Position numbers and translations under genes: made by a program. 64,000 nucleotides of DNA from Branchiostoma floridae (Eukaryota > Chordata > Leptocardii > Amphioxiformes > Branchiostomatidae). The stretch lies in the NCBI RefSeq assembly GCF_000003815.2, contig NC_049979.1:19645654-19709653 (forward strand), given 5' to 3'. Below are positions 45,401 to 56,425 of the stretch, piece by piece. The number at the start of each line of letters is the position of its first letter. The first letter of the stretch is position 1. The notes under the pieces are model-generated. The model saw nothing but the letters and a program-made list of their open reading frames with translations. It made no database searches and had not been told where the DNA came from.

Positions 45401-48400
45401 GTCCTCACCGACCGCGGCCGTCAGAGGCAGGAGGGACGGTACTGGGTCAGGCTGTATGACCACCTCCACACCACTGCCCAGGTCCAGCTGTGGGATCACT
45501 GCGGAGAGGACGTAGGTAGGTAACGTTATCACTATTCACATGTAGTCGCCACATGCACATTTGAAAGATATGAACGATCCTTCTCTCTTTAGTCTTTGTT
45601 ACGTTAGAAAACTTTAATACTGTACAAACCTTCTGATGCTTCTTGAAACGGACTTAAGTCTAGTTGCTAGATATGCTATGACCCATTGATTCGTGACAAC
45701 ATGCTGCTTCCTGATAATCATTTAGTGACAAAGCTGAGGTGGGCAGAAGCACTAATGAATAATGCATCTCTTGTTGATGTATATATGATGTTGAAATATA
45801 GGGTTTAACGAGTTTCCTCTAAATCATGCTATAGTGTACTAGACTATGTTGTGCACTTTACTACATGTTGTGAAGATAGTGCATCCTCTTGAAAATCATA
45901 TCGGTAAAGATCGTTACACACCTGTAGTCATCTTTGGTTTGATGTCGACTGCAGGAGTCTTTGGCGTGTTGACCACATATCTCCGTAGTCCTCCCGTCTC
46001 TGTCAGAGAGAACAGAAAAGCAAGTTAGCACATCTTAAAATCTCCTGGTTTCTTTAACTAATATAAATGACATAGTACATGTATGGGATTTATAATATAT
46101 TGCAGATAAAATATTAGGTTGGTCCATTGCTGATGCTGAGTGGGAGGAATGATTTACATTTTGAAAAAAAAAAGAAGTACGAGGTAGTGTTTATCTAACC
46201 TTCATCCGGCGGGAACACAAGTTTGGGATCCACGAAGCCCCCGGCGGCCCTGGGACAGATCACACGCCTCTTGCCACGAGGCTGGCGGAGAACCTCCTAG
46301 ATAGAGGAGAAAAGGTATTGGGTGAATGTAGAAACGTTGCGGGTTTGATGAAACACCAAAAGGAAGCTTGTCCTAACAATGTTCACGCAGTGCACAAGTG
46401 TGTGAAATGTCAGGGGCAGTGTTAGGGTTAGCGTAATGAGTTATGCACAACAAGTACATGCAGTTCTATACCCACCTTGTAGAACATGTGTGGCATCTCA
46501 ATGTTGCGCTTGACGCAGTGGGGGCAGACCAGATAGACATCGTGCCTCAGGCCCGGCCAGCTGGTCAGTAGAGCAGCCACTCCCTGGAAAAGTACACAAA
46601 ATTTACTATAACTTATAAGCACAAATTCAAAAGAAGCATTAAACATTATTATTGGCAAAGTAGACAATAATAAAATCATAAATTGCATATGGAGTATAGT
46701 GAAAAATGTTACCCGATAGATTCTGAGGATTTCCGTCCACATGGTGTCTATCTCGAAGCTGTCCCCTCGCATGGCCAGCTCCACCACCGCGGAGCTCTCC
46801 GCTGCCCTACGGCCCAGGTAGACTCTCATCCGGGAGGGTGTCGTCGCCAGGACCCCATCCTTCCAGTCCGCACGGGTAGCCACCGGATCGATGTACTCCT
46901 GCATACGGACACTGGCTGCTTCAAAGAAGCCCGTCGGATACCACTGTCTAAAGCCAAAGATGATGGTGAGTTGTTCGGTGTCCTCCGGTACCCTCGGTGG
47001 CCAGAACAGCTCGTAGTGTGTCGCCTTGGCGTCGTCCGAGAAGTACCACGGGACGTGCATGACTCTGTTGTCGGACCGGCTGGTCGTGACGTACCAAAGG
47101 CCGAGATGCTGCAGGGCGGCGATGACCCCAGACAAGATGTCCCCGTACAGATCGCCGAACTGGCTCCACAGGAAGCGCAGGATCGTCTCGTCGAGGATGC
47201 CGTGTTTGAGGAAATCCGCCTTGCGGTCTTCGAAGTCGTCTTCACTGATGTTCCTGACGCCAGCTGACCGGAAGCGTGGGTGGTTGAAGTCGAAGAGCTT
47301 CTCGATGTCACCTCTGAGCAGGAACAGGAAGATGACCTTGATGACCTTGAAGAACTGTGTAGGGTTGGGGAACAGCAGGTCGCTCAGGAGAGGAGACTCA
47401 ATCTCGGCGCCAAACCAGAAGATGTCCCGTCTGTGGTGAAGGAACCTGATTGCGATTTCCAACTTTGGGCCACTGAGACCTGTCAGCTCTCGGGCGACTT
47501 CTTCTACTTCGTCCCATGTCATGACTTGCCTCCCCTCCCCGTGCCTCTTCAGGACGGTGTACAACTCTCTCCATGACCACGGCACCGGGAAGGCCTCGCT
47601 GTTAGCTGGCTTCTTCTCCTTCATCATGAAGCCGACGATCTCGTTTGCTAAGTCGTCCAGACCAGCTAGCTCCGGTGAGGAGCTGACCGCGAACACTTTG
47701 CTCGGCAAGCTGCAGCGATTGCGGATGAAATGTTCCAGCTCCTGTCGTCTCTCCAACAGCATCTCCCTGTTCAAGCCGTACAGTTCGTTGGACGGTTCCA
47801 GTCTACTGTGGCTTTTCATAGCGTCGTTGATGTCTTTGGCTTTGGTCTGCAGGTCCGATATGAGGTGCTGCTCTTGTTGCTGGATGCGCGCCATGATTTC
47901 CACGTGCTTGGCGGCGAAGTCTTTGGCTGTGCAGAAGTCGCTGTGAGTGCCGACCAGAAGGACTCGGCACTGCGGCACGCGAGCGTTCAGCAGCTCCAGC
48001 CAGTTCCCGACCGCCTGTCTGTACTTCGAACTGACGTACTCGTGTGCGTTGAACAAGACCAAATACAGGGCGTTCTTAGGAATAACCAGCCGGTCGGTGA
48101 AGTAGTCGAAACCGCTGGTGTCCACCAATTCCACTTCGAACTCGTCAAACGTCCACAGATGACTCTCCGGGACGGTGGGGTTCTCTGGGTAGAACGGTTC
48201 GTCGTCCTCTCCTGTCAGGTGAGACTCACTCTGCAGAAGTGTCCGCACCAAGCTGGACTTCCCTGAGCCGGGTCCTCCCAGCACCACCACCTTGTGATGA
48301 GGCATCTGCGCGATCCCCGTTCTCTTCATCTCCGTCACATACTCGTATATCATGGGCAAACCTTCGTTGCAGACGTCTATGGGAGGCTGGCGGAGGGGGT

Positions 48401-50051
48401 TGTCCTTTACCGTGAGCACTGTCAGTCCCGCCATTTCCAAGATGGCGTTCGGCAAGGCTTCAATGTTGTTACCATCCACGAGAAGAACTCTGAGTTTCGA
48501 CAGGAACTTCAAGTCCACGGGCAGCCAATCGATGTCGTTTTCTCCCAGATCAAGTTCCTCAAGCTCATGTAGCAAAGTCAGCTCCTTAGGGAAGGCCTCG
48601 AACTGATTGTTGCGAAGCTGTACCTTCTTCAGACGTTTTCTTCCCTTGATGCCCTTCAGAGTGCTCAAGTTGTTGTTGCTGACATTTAGTTCCTGTAGCT
48701 CGCCCATGTTGGGGAGCAGGTCCGAGATGGAGCTCAGGAAGTTGTTCTGTAGACAGAGGATCTTCAACTTCCCCCACTTTGGTGCCTGGCCGGTAGGAGT
48801 CGTAGTGAACAGCTTATTGTCCGAAATGTCCAGTTCTATCAACTTGCTCCTCTGGAGGAGAAACGCGGGTATGGAGGTCAGACAGTTCCGCTCAACGTTT
48901 ACTTTCTTCAACCTCTTCATGAGGCATTCCTCCTCTGCCACATCTGCTATATGGTTGTTCGACATGTCCAGTTCCTCCAACACGACGAGGCTCAACACAA
49001 CTGCAGGGATTTGCACGAACTTGTTACCGGCCAAGTTGAGTTTCCTGAGACGCTTGGTACACTCCAATTCGTAAGGCATTTCCTTGATCGCATTGTTCGA
49101 CGCGTCTAAGATTTCTAATCTCTCTAGTTTCTCTACAATTTCAGGAAGCGTTTCAAACCTGTTGTCTGACATCTTCAATCTCTTGACGCTAGTGGCACCA
49201 TAGATTTTACCCTCTACGATCCAGTCTGCCATCTGATTGTTCGAAATGTCAATATCTTCCACTCCTTTCAGTAGAGACACGATTTTGGGAACAGACTGGA
49301 ACTCGTTCTGAGAAAGATTGATTCTTCTGAGTTTTGACAGGTGGCAGGGTCCATCCGACACCCTCCGGAGTTTGTTAGCCGAAGCATCCAAGACTTCGAG
49401 ACTCTTAAGGTCAAGTATGAATCGAGGTAGAAAGGGCAGCTCGTTGTGGCTCACGTCCAGTCGTTTGAGGAACCTCATGCGGCACTCCTCGTCGTCAGTC
49501 ATTTCCCTCATAGTGTTGAACGATACGTCAAGTTCAATCAGAGCGCGCATGCCCAGTACGGCCTTCGGGAAGGACACGAACCTGTTCCGAGACAAGTTTA
49601 ACTTGGTGACTCTCTTAAGCCTCGGCTTCTCCGGGAACGTCGTGAGTTGGTTACCGGAAAGATCCAGCTCTTCTAGATTATTCATGCCAAGAAGTACTTC
49701 GGGTACAGCCTTGACTAGACGGTTGTTTGAAAAGTCAGCGCGCCGGAGCTTTACCAGGGAAGCCATCTTTAACGGCAGAGATTTGATGAGATTTTCCTTC
49801 ACCAGTAGAACCTCGAGCGACCTCATGTCCGCTATGTCGGGCGTGATCCGCGCGATCTTGTTGTAACTCAAGTCCAAGGTCACGACGTCCTTGAACTGGT
49901 AGACCTGGAGGGGCACGGTGACCAGGTCACACCGGCACAGGTTCATCTCTCTCTTGCCGCTGTCGTCTGACGACACTCTGGACGCGATGTCTCCCATGGT
50001 CAGGCTCATGGCCGGGGCCACGGGCTGCTGCATCACGTCAAGGGCGGCCAT
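41779..50051 (-). CDS. ROCO protein: LRR-Roc-COR with two CARD domains, 11 coding exons
   Basis: Coding exons on the - strand: 50051-46713, 46583-46476, 46296-46200, 45999-45922, 45498-45356, 45143-44912, 44006-43815, 43438-43249, 42932-42835, 42449-42378 and 41942-41779. Every join keeps phase with GT-AG sites, giving about 1570 residues. Order: about 22 LRRs (residues about 25-560), Roc GTPase (about 580-790), COR (about 800-1110), a short exon with CPHC, a Pro-rich linker, CARD1 (about 1257-1330), a Ser-rich linker, CARD2 (about 1410-1490), and an Arg/Gly-rich tail. LRR-Roc-COR resembles MFHAS1; CARDs in a ROCO protein are not known to me from vertebrates. ROCO GTPases act as dimeric switches and CARDs recruit partners with CARDs, so a signalling scaffold in immunity or cell death is the likely role (inference). 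Confidence 0.88.
42189..42304. mobile_element. Hairpin MITE in a ROCO-CARD intron (116 bp)
   Basis: Arms CCTCCAAATTTTTTATGGCT and, inverted, CCTCCAAATTTTCGATGGCT enclose a short centre (GTCTCGCGAGCAAGAGAC). The whole element could fold into one stem. Confidence 0.8.
42835..43438 (-). CDS. ROCO-CARD exons 8-9: second CARD, split by an intron
   Basis: Exon 8 (43438-43249) gives HLDVRDIRDYMLKNHAIREA, then LTRQDEAAKLVDILSER; exon 9 (42932-42835) gives PEHGFPIFCKALQKYGYPAL. The intron cuts between the fourth and fifth helices in phase 2. The octamer QDEAAKL and the FC.ALQ..GYP.LA block are shared with CARD1, so the two are duplicates. Confidence 0.82.
44184..44326. mobile_element. Hairpin MITE in another ROCO-CARD intron (143 bp)
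   Basis: The left arm CATGACATTCTCCAAACAGA and the inverted right arm CATGACGACATTCTCCAAAC pair, as do inner blocks GGGATTTTTACTGCTCC and GGAGCGGTAAAAATCCC. Different sequence family from the MITE at 42189. Confidence 0.8.
44912..45143 (-). CDS. ROCO-CARD exon 6: first CARD
   Basis: One exon holds a whole CARD: ELNVRPLRDYLVQRKVLKPA, then ILTELTNQDEAAKLIHMIM and GPRAFNVFCAALQRCGYPGL. The motif order L-x2-L-x3-L..G/VL...QD.A.KL....GP.AF..F..AL...G...LA is the CARD consensus. It follows the linker exon in phase 0 and leaves in phase 1 (ACA G/GTATCG). Confidence 0.85.
46713..50051 (-). CDS. ROCO-CARD exon 1: LRRs, Roc GTPase and COR
   Basis: The ATG at 50051 opens MAALDVMQQPVAPAMS. LRRs follow without break, each of about 23 residues with LxxLxxSxNxL cores. 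The Roc P-loop is GGPGSGKSS (about 48290-48265), the switch II region VDTSGFD, and the base-recognition motif THSD (in place of NKxD). All are in the expected order and the P-loop Lys and Ser are present, so nucleotide binding looks possible. The COR part contains HVPWYFSDDAKATHYELFWP and GFRQWYPTGFFEAASVRMQE, like MFHAS1-type COR domains. The donor follows IYRR-type sequence at CGG/GTAACA; open frame beyond it is intron. Confidence 0.92.
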
Positions 50052-50073
50052 TTTGAAATGACTACAGTGCCGA

Positions 50074-50145
50074 TTATCTTACCTTAGACTTGACTTCAAA
50101 GTGTTCAGAGGTATACTCCTTTGTTGCTTTGTCTAAAGAAGCCAT
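50074..50145 (-). promoter_or_regulatory. 23-codon upstream ORF before ROCO-CARD
   Basis: An ATG with a good context (CAAAATGGC) opens MASLDKATKEY and stops at TAA, 22 nt before the main ATG. The words AAATGGC(C/T) precede both starts. Near its end the sequence reads AAG/GTAAGAT, a strong donor consensus, so it could instead be the end of an alternative first coding exon. Without splicing it would be an upstream ORF that limits main-frame translation. Confidence 0.45.
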
Positions 50146-53100
50146 TTTGCAATCCTCTTCAAATGGCACTTTTCTGAAAAGAAGAGACGGCAAAGTTAAA
50201 AAGAATATTGTTTAACTTCTCGGTATTGTTTAATATGTTGTCACAGAAATTTCAGAGCTTTTTAGTAAGAAGGAAAGAAATATGGACCGTAAAAAGTGGC
50301 ATATGTATGTACATTATCATGAAATGGTTTTATCTTTACATCCACACGCTCACACATGAGTTAATGAGACATTGCACGTTCAAGGATAAAGGAGACAACA
50401 GTACCCCCCCCCCCCCCCGACACAAACACACACATGTATGCACATATGACAGCGCATTCTCCATATTAACGATGACCGTATTTCTCGGTAACCTATACAG
50501 GATGTTTCTGAAGGAAAGTACACCTATCTTTGAATGATTATGATTACTTGGAGCGCATCACTATGATATGAAAAAAATCCACAACTGAGAAGAGCAAGAC
50601 AAGTATGCTTTCCATTGATGGCATTCCCCCAGTTGTTTATCAAGCAACCAGTAACTATGCCTAAACCTAAACCTAAATCTAATGTATTTTCTAACATCCA
50701 TTTCATTAAACCACTCGCGGCTTATAGCAATACAACGTGAGTCTAACTCAAATTGTCATTTTGGCTAGTACAGTAAAAATGGACATGACAGAAAATAGCA
50801 AACATGCATTGATGAACAGTATCATCGCCAAGCATCACTAGCGCATTACTCAAACATAATGGTCGTAGACTATTCAATGGGAATTAAATGTCTCAGAAAA
50901 AGACGTACGGCTAAGAGGAAATATATACAACCTTATACCCTAACTGATGAAAACGAGTGACAACCGGTGCTACAGAGGTAAGCGCCCTGAAGCCATTATG
51001 TCAATCAAGAAACATCAAGTTACCAACGCGAAGCTACATCACTGATTGTTATAAGGTGTGGAAAAGTTCTGACAAGAAAACAAGAACAATACCCACCACC
51101 ACACCGCTGCTGAAGTTTCCTTAGATTAGTGCTGACCCATAATGTCTATCGCGCCCCCGTCAATTGTGTGTGGTGAAAAGACCGGTTTCATATACACCCG
51201 CACGAGAAAACTCCGGGCGTAGGTTTACCTGTTGCCTAGCGGTAGCTAGTGCCAAACAAGAGATCACTGTACCAACAACACTCATTGAATCAGCGGACTC
51301 ACCCGGGAAATAATTAAACTCTGCTCGAAAACGCCACCACACGCGGACTCATTTCCATTCTTGCTGGCCAAAATTGAGAGATGTGGAAATCTCATAGTAC
51401 GTGGCGTTCGCTGGCAACTTTTTTCCGTTGACGTACACAAAGACACGTCTGTGACAGGTTACCAAACCTCCTGCCAGAAAAAGTAATATCGCGTTACAAT
51501 GGGTGGCATTGAGGTGAACAAAACTTAACCCATGGAATGTGTCAACAAAACCATGACACCCTTACAACCCACGTAAACCTTCAGTTAGGAGTGTAAGAAA
51601 ATCCGCCTTTTTAGCTGAAACCACGACGTTTTTGGTGTCACAAATGTAACATGTATACATAATAATCCTTCGGTTCCCCTCATCACTACGACAAGCATCA
51701 AAACACTAAAATGCCGCCCGGACAAAGGGTTCTGGGTTTAACCATAAACAACGTTTTGCTTATCTCTATACAACCTATCAAAGACCATTAAAACTAACTA
51801 GATCTCCTGACGTACCCCACAAATTAGTGCGCAGTGCGTGTGAATGGTACAGCAGGGTCAAAATGCGCCCTCCCTGTTCACATAGTAACGCTTTCATCGG
51901 TGTAGACCTCGAGTAAATAGTAGACCCTTTGCTACAAAAGGCGCTATGAGCGAACGTGGTTTCTGTATATGATTCTATCACAATTATTCTACCATTAAGA
52001 AAAAAGCGCCTCCGGTTGAAACATAAACACAGCTGTGGAAAGACTTAGTGTCCAAGACTTACGTGGATGTAACGCCAAGTTTGTATATCGCTTATATATT
52101 TTCGTTGCTTCAATTCGAAGGAAAATATACGAGCGTCACCCAAGAACGTTGAGACTAATACATTATGCATACTCGTTGTTCCTGTGAGAGTGTTGATACC
52201 AATTCGCAAGACTTTTACCACCACCTACTTCGAAGGGACCTTGTAAGATTGAAGCAGTAGTTCTGTACCCATATCAAGTGTGACAGGGGAAGCTACCAAC
52301 CATGCTTCTATAAAACGTTCTACCAAGACAACGCATGCACACAAAACTCTAAGTACACAAGTAACCAGCACAGTTTTAAAATGTTACAGATTTCAGATCG
52401 TTTCGTTTCGTATCGACATGTTGTAGCTAGGCTAAAGGGGAAATGAAGGACCAGCTAGTGCACATAGCATATTATAGAAAAGTGAACTGCTATCAATTCG
52501 TAGAATCTTCATAAACATACTACAGAAAAAGATATCAAATGAGAAAAGTCACCAAGTATCAGAACGTCACATATCCCGATGGTTACAGTTGCCATACAAC
52601 TGCAACAGTTAAAAGCACACAGCAACACGGTATGTGACATTACAAGTCGTCGGTCGAGACGGTGGCGTTACGAGTGACCTAAAACTGTTTGTAGATGCAA
52701 GCTAAAGACCAACTTACAGATATTCTGGAAACACGTACGGAGCGAACTGCGTCGTCATATAGACTAAACATGCAAATCTACTAACGTTACTGTTGGAGGT
52801 ACACACCTTCCACGTAGCTTGATCTAATGAGCCACACCAAGCTCCAAGATTTGTGACGACTCAACGCTGGGCTCTGAAACTGGTTGTCAAGCTCACTCCC
52901 TTATTGTAAGGCATGTCATTCACTGGGTACCCAATCTAGTGAAGCAAACACAGAATACATACCTTCCTAATCTCCCTTTCTTGTGTCCATTACGCCTCCA
53001 TAAGAGTTGCTTGCATATCGTAATCCATAAACTCACGAACTTTGAAAAGGGAGACTTGGATTTAGCGGGACAACCGCAGCCCGGGGTCTTCTTCGCCAAG

Positions 53101-54939
53101 GAAACGCGGTGAGTGGCTGGCGGTGTCAGGTGAATGAGGGTCAAGCTGGCGGCTTTGAGTCCGAGTAGTGGCGGGGTGGGATGGACTGATCAGCGGCGAT
53201 TCACGGGCATGGCGTGACGGAGACTGTATACGGGGAACAGTGACTTGAGTACACAGGCTGCCAAAAGTACCTGACAGTCCGTTCTTAAGGGTAGTCACAA
53301 TACCATGAGTAACAATACGTCCTATTTGCTGGTGGTAAATGTTGTCGCCGATTTTCGAACCACTGCGAAGGGCCAAAGACTATAATGAGTTGTAAGACAC
53401 GTTTGTCTGGAGAAAAAAAATCACGTTGTTGATAGGGGGAGGGAAGAGTTCTGTAGGACCCTGGTGGTCTTTTCTTCTGGAGATTGATCGCGTGAAAGGA
53501 CTGAATAGTTTGGGGAAACGCAACGCGCGACGGAGAACAAAGACGTTAAATTTGATACAAACAAATAAACAACGGGACCAGCGAGACAGGTGTGTCCGCT
53601 GTGTATTGTTGAGCTTGGCTAGGCGCCCTCAAACGTACTTTACAAAGGTTTATCAACAACTCCATCATAACCAACAAGGTTTTAGAATGGGACACTACAA
53701 CTTACAGTGAAGTTCTAAGCCAGTTTTACAACCATCAGTATGGAATATGTTTGGAATCAACATTACGTGAGGTGGCAACAAGCATGTACTGTGCAAATAG
53801 AGCGAGCGCGAAATGTGTTGCTGAAATGATTGTAATATTTATCACACCCAACAAGCAGTTTAAATTGGCTATGCTTACAGGGTCATATATCAATGTAAGA
53901 TTTAAAGCACGTATTCCTACTGTGCTAGGAGCTAAATCTATTTAGGGTGACAGCGCCCTGCTGATAATTATATCACAATAATTACATTAAGGAGCTTGAC
54001 TTAATCAAACGTGGATCACCCAGGTGGGAACTCATATATCATGTCTAAACGTGATTTTGTTTGTTGTGTGTTATGTGTGTTAAGTAAAGTATAACGCATT
54101 CCCAAATATGTCAGGTCGCAGTTATAGAACTGAATACAAGCCAGACTGTAGTTTGCAGAGTGCTAGCCTCCTTCCATTGTGACGGGGAGGGCGATTTTTA
54201 ACCGAGATGGTTCTAATACCGGAAAAGAATTTTTGTCGAAAAGGCAAGTAGTCAGGGCAAGAAGGCTAGCCAAGTATACAGAAAAAAAGGGTGAACATTT
54301 TCTGAGATAACCCGCCTTATGTATCTCTAAGTAGGTCATTTTCGATGTAGTAACAATACCCGTGTGAAGTATCCCACGTGTGATATTTTACAATAGTATC
54401 ATGCTAAATCATTCTTACTATGCACTCGACAACCGTTTGCTGCTTGTTACCCCATAATACTTAGAGATATAAGAATTAGTACGTCTGTGATTGCTGTTTA
54501 AATATTCTGTCAATATTTACTCAATGTTAACATGTTTTAAGTTTGGGCCTGTTTGGAAGATATCACTGTTTACTCGCCAATGTCAACATGCATTAGTAAG
54601 ATAGCGACACTCTATATTCCTGAGCAGTGAACATCGTTGTTGACTCTACAAACAACGCACTGATTCAGCAGGTAAAGGACTTGCATCTGTCCTCCTTTAC
54701 TAAGGAAAATAAGCGTTTTCTTTTTGCGCTCAGAAAGCTGTACAAATAAGAGCGCTTGCTTCACCATCCCCGTAATGACACACATCGGCCTTGCACCTGA
54801 CAACAGCGCCACCTACCCTTGCACTACTGAATCCCCTCTTGTAAGTATCGTGGCGTTGCTATAGTAACGAAGTTGTCGGTACTTTCCCTCGGTACTGATT
54901 GAACCAAAGATACGACACAAACGAAATGTTATTATCTTC

Positions 54940-55260
54940 GCCAAGAATGTTATATTTTGGGTAGCGTATGTGGGTTTACTTGTGTGTAGAAAAGCAGCAT
55001 AATACTAATAGTAGAACGCCTGAATGGATTGAATTGATATTTGGTATGTAGACCTGAAAACGATTAGATTTTGGGCTCCCTGGCAGCTTGTTACGTTACT
55101 GCAGCGGAACCTCCGGGTTTAATATTTCTAGTTCTGGGCATGCTGTGGCCATAATTTTTAATTGGTAGATAGCTCTTGGGCTGAGAGTAGATGGTGTTCG
55201 TTTGGAACTGCAGGGGCCGGTTTAGTGTGAGAGTTTGAAAGGAAATAACTCAAGAAGGGG
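54940..55260. repeat. Dispersed repeat, copy 1
   Basis: This segment (from CGCCAAGAATGTTATATTTT) matches copy 2 at 56068-56425 in the same orientation over many blocks: AACGCCTG, ATTAGATTTT, GGTAGATAGCTCTTG, GGTTTAGTGT. It may be the 3' end of a retroposon. No coding frame remains. Confidence 0.7.
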
Positions 55261-56067
55261 TTGACAGATCGTCGTAATTTTTAGTATGTAGATGAATATA
55301 ACATGACGTTTTAATTTCCGTTTGCACACTCCTTTTTTAACCATACATATGATTAAATGTTCGCTCTGGGCCAAGTATTTTACGAGTTGTGCAAAATATC
55401 CGACCGTATCATCCGACCACACTACAGTGACTACGTTCACCAAATTATGTAAGATGAAGAAAATGAGCTATCTACTGCACTTACAATATAGAAACCGGCC
55501 GGCTATGCATGGCAGCATGTACTCCGTCATAATGTACATGTAACGTTATTTATTTATCAAGCATTACAATCGATAAACACTATGTGATTAAAAACAAACG
55601 TTTCTATTGCACAACGCTTGTTGGCAAAAATTGTCAAGGTAACAGGCAACGATACGGTACCTTGTTTTAAAAAGCTGTAATCTATAGCCCGATATCGATT
55701 ATGAAGCGATACACATCAAAACGTTACACATCGATCAGGTAACTAAACAAGTTGTGAAATAAGACCTGATGATGAATTCAGCACCAAGGACAGGTCGACG
55801 TGTACTCTTTAGAACTGTCCTGAATGACAATATTAGACTGTTAAATGACATACTCCTTTACGTACAATGCAAATCGTCAAGGTAATGGCTTGGATTCTTT
55901 GCTGAACTGATTCATGACTCGTATGACTGCCCACACTAAAAAGAGCCTGAAACATGATGAGTCCTCTACTTTCAGGAATGGACATGCAATGGCGCCACCT
56001 GCCGAGATATATCCAAATTGTCAGTAGCAGCACCTCACGTTTTGGACAATTATAGCAATAGTTCGCC

Positions 56068-56425
56068 AAGAAGGTTATATTTCGGCAGCCTTTGTATATC
56101 TTTTATTATATGTGTGTGTGGGTGTGTGAGGGGGTTGTAGAGGACGAACATAACACGAGAACGCCTGGATATATCGGTATGTGGGTAGGTCTCTATGAGA
56201 CCTGGAAATAATTAGATTTTAGGTCCCCTAGGGGCTTTTTACGGTACTGTGGTGCAGTTTTCGGGTTTGACATGCTATTACTATAATTATTTGAGTGGTA
56301 GATAGCTCTTGAGGCCGAGAGGAAGTGGTGTGCGTCGCCTAGCGGTTTTTTTTTTGGAACTTCAGGGACTGGTTTAGTAGCAGGGACTGGTTTAGTGTCA
56401 GACTTTGAAAGGGTTGAAAAAATTG
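56068..56425. repeat. Dispersed repeat, copy 2
   Basis: It begins CGCCAAGAAGGTTATATTTC and follows copy 1 in order, about 1.1 kb apart, with a TG-rich expansion near 56110 and a short internal tandem repeat (AGGGACTGGTTTAGT, twice, about 56364-56397). Confidence 0.7.

Noticed and set aside
46683-49866. Long + strand frames opposite the ROCO-CARD gene
   Set aside because: Antisense shadows of a GC-rich coding exon; the - strand frame has the domains.
53062-53376. 104-codon - strand frame rich in Ser, Pro and His
   Set aside because: No ATG-proximal promoter signals, no recognised domain, no in-phase splice partner; kept only as a remark in the intergenic entry.
54163-54275. Possible tiny MITE with GCTAGCCT / AGGCTAGC ends
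   Set aside because: Only about 12 bp pair and no target duplication is visible.
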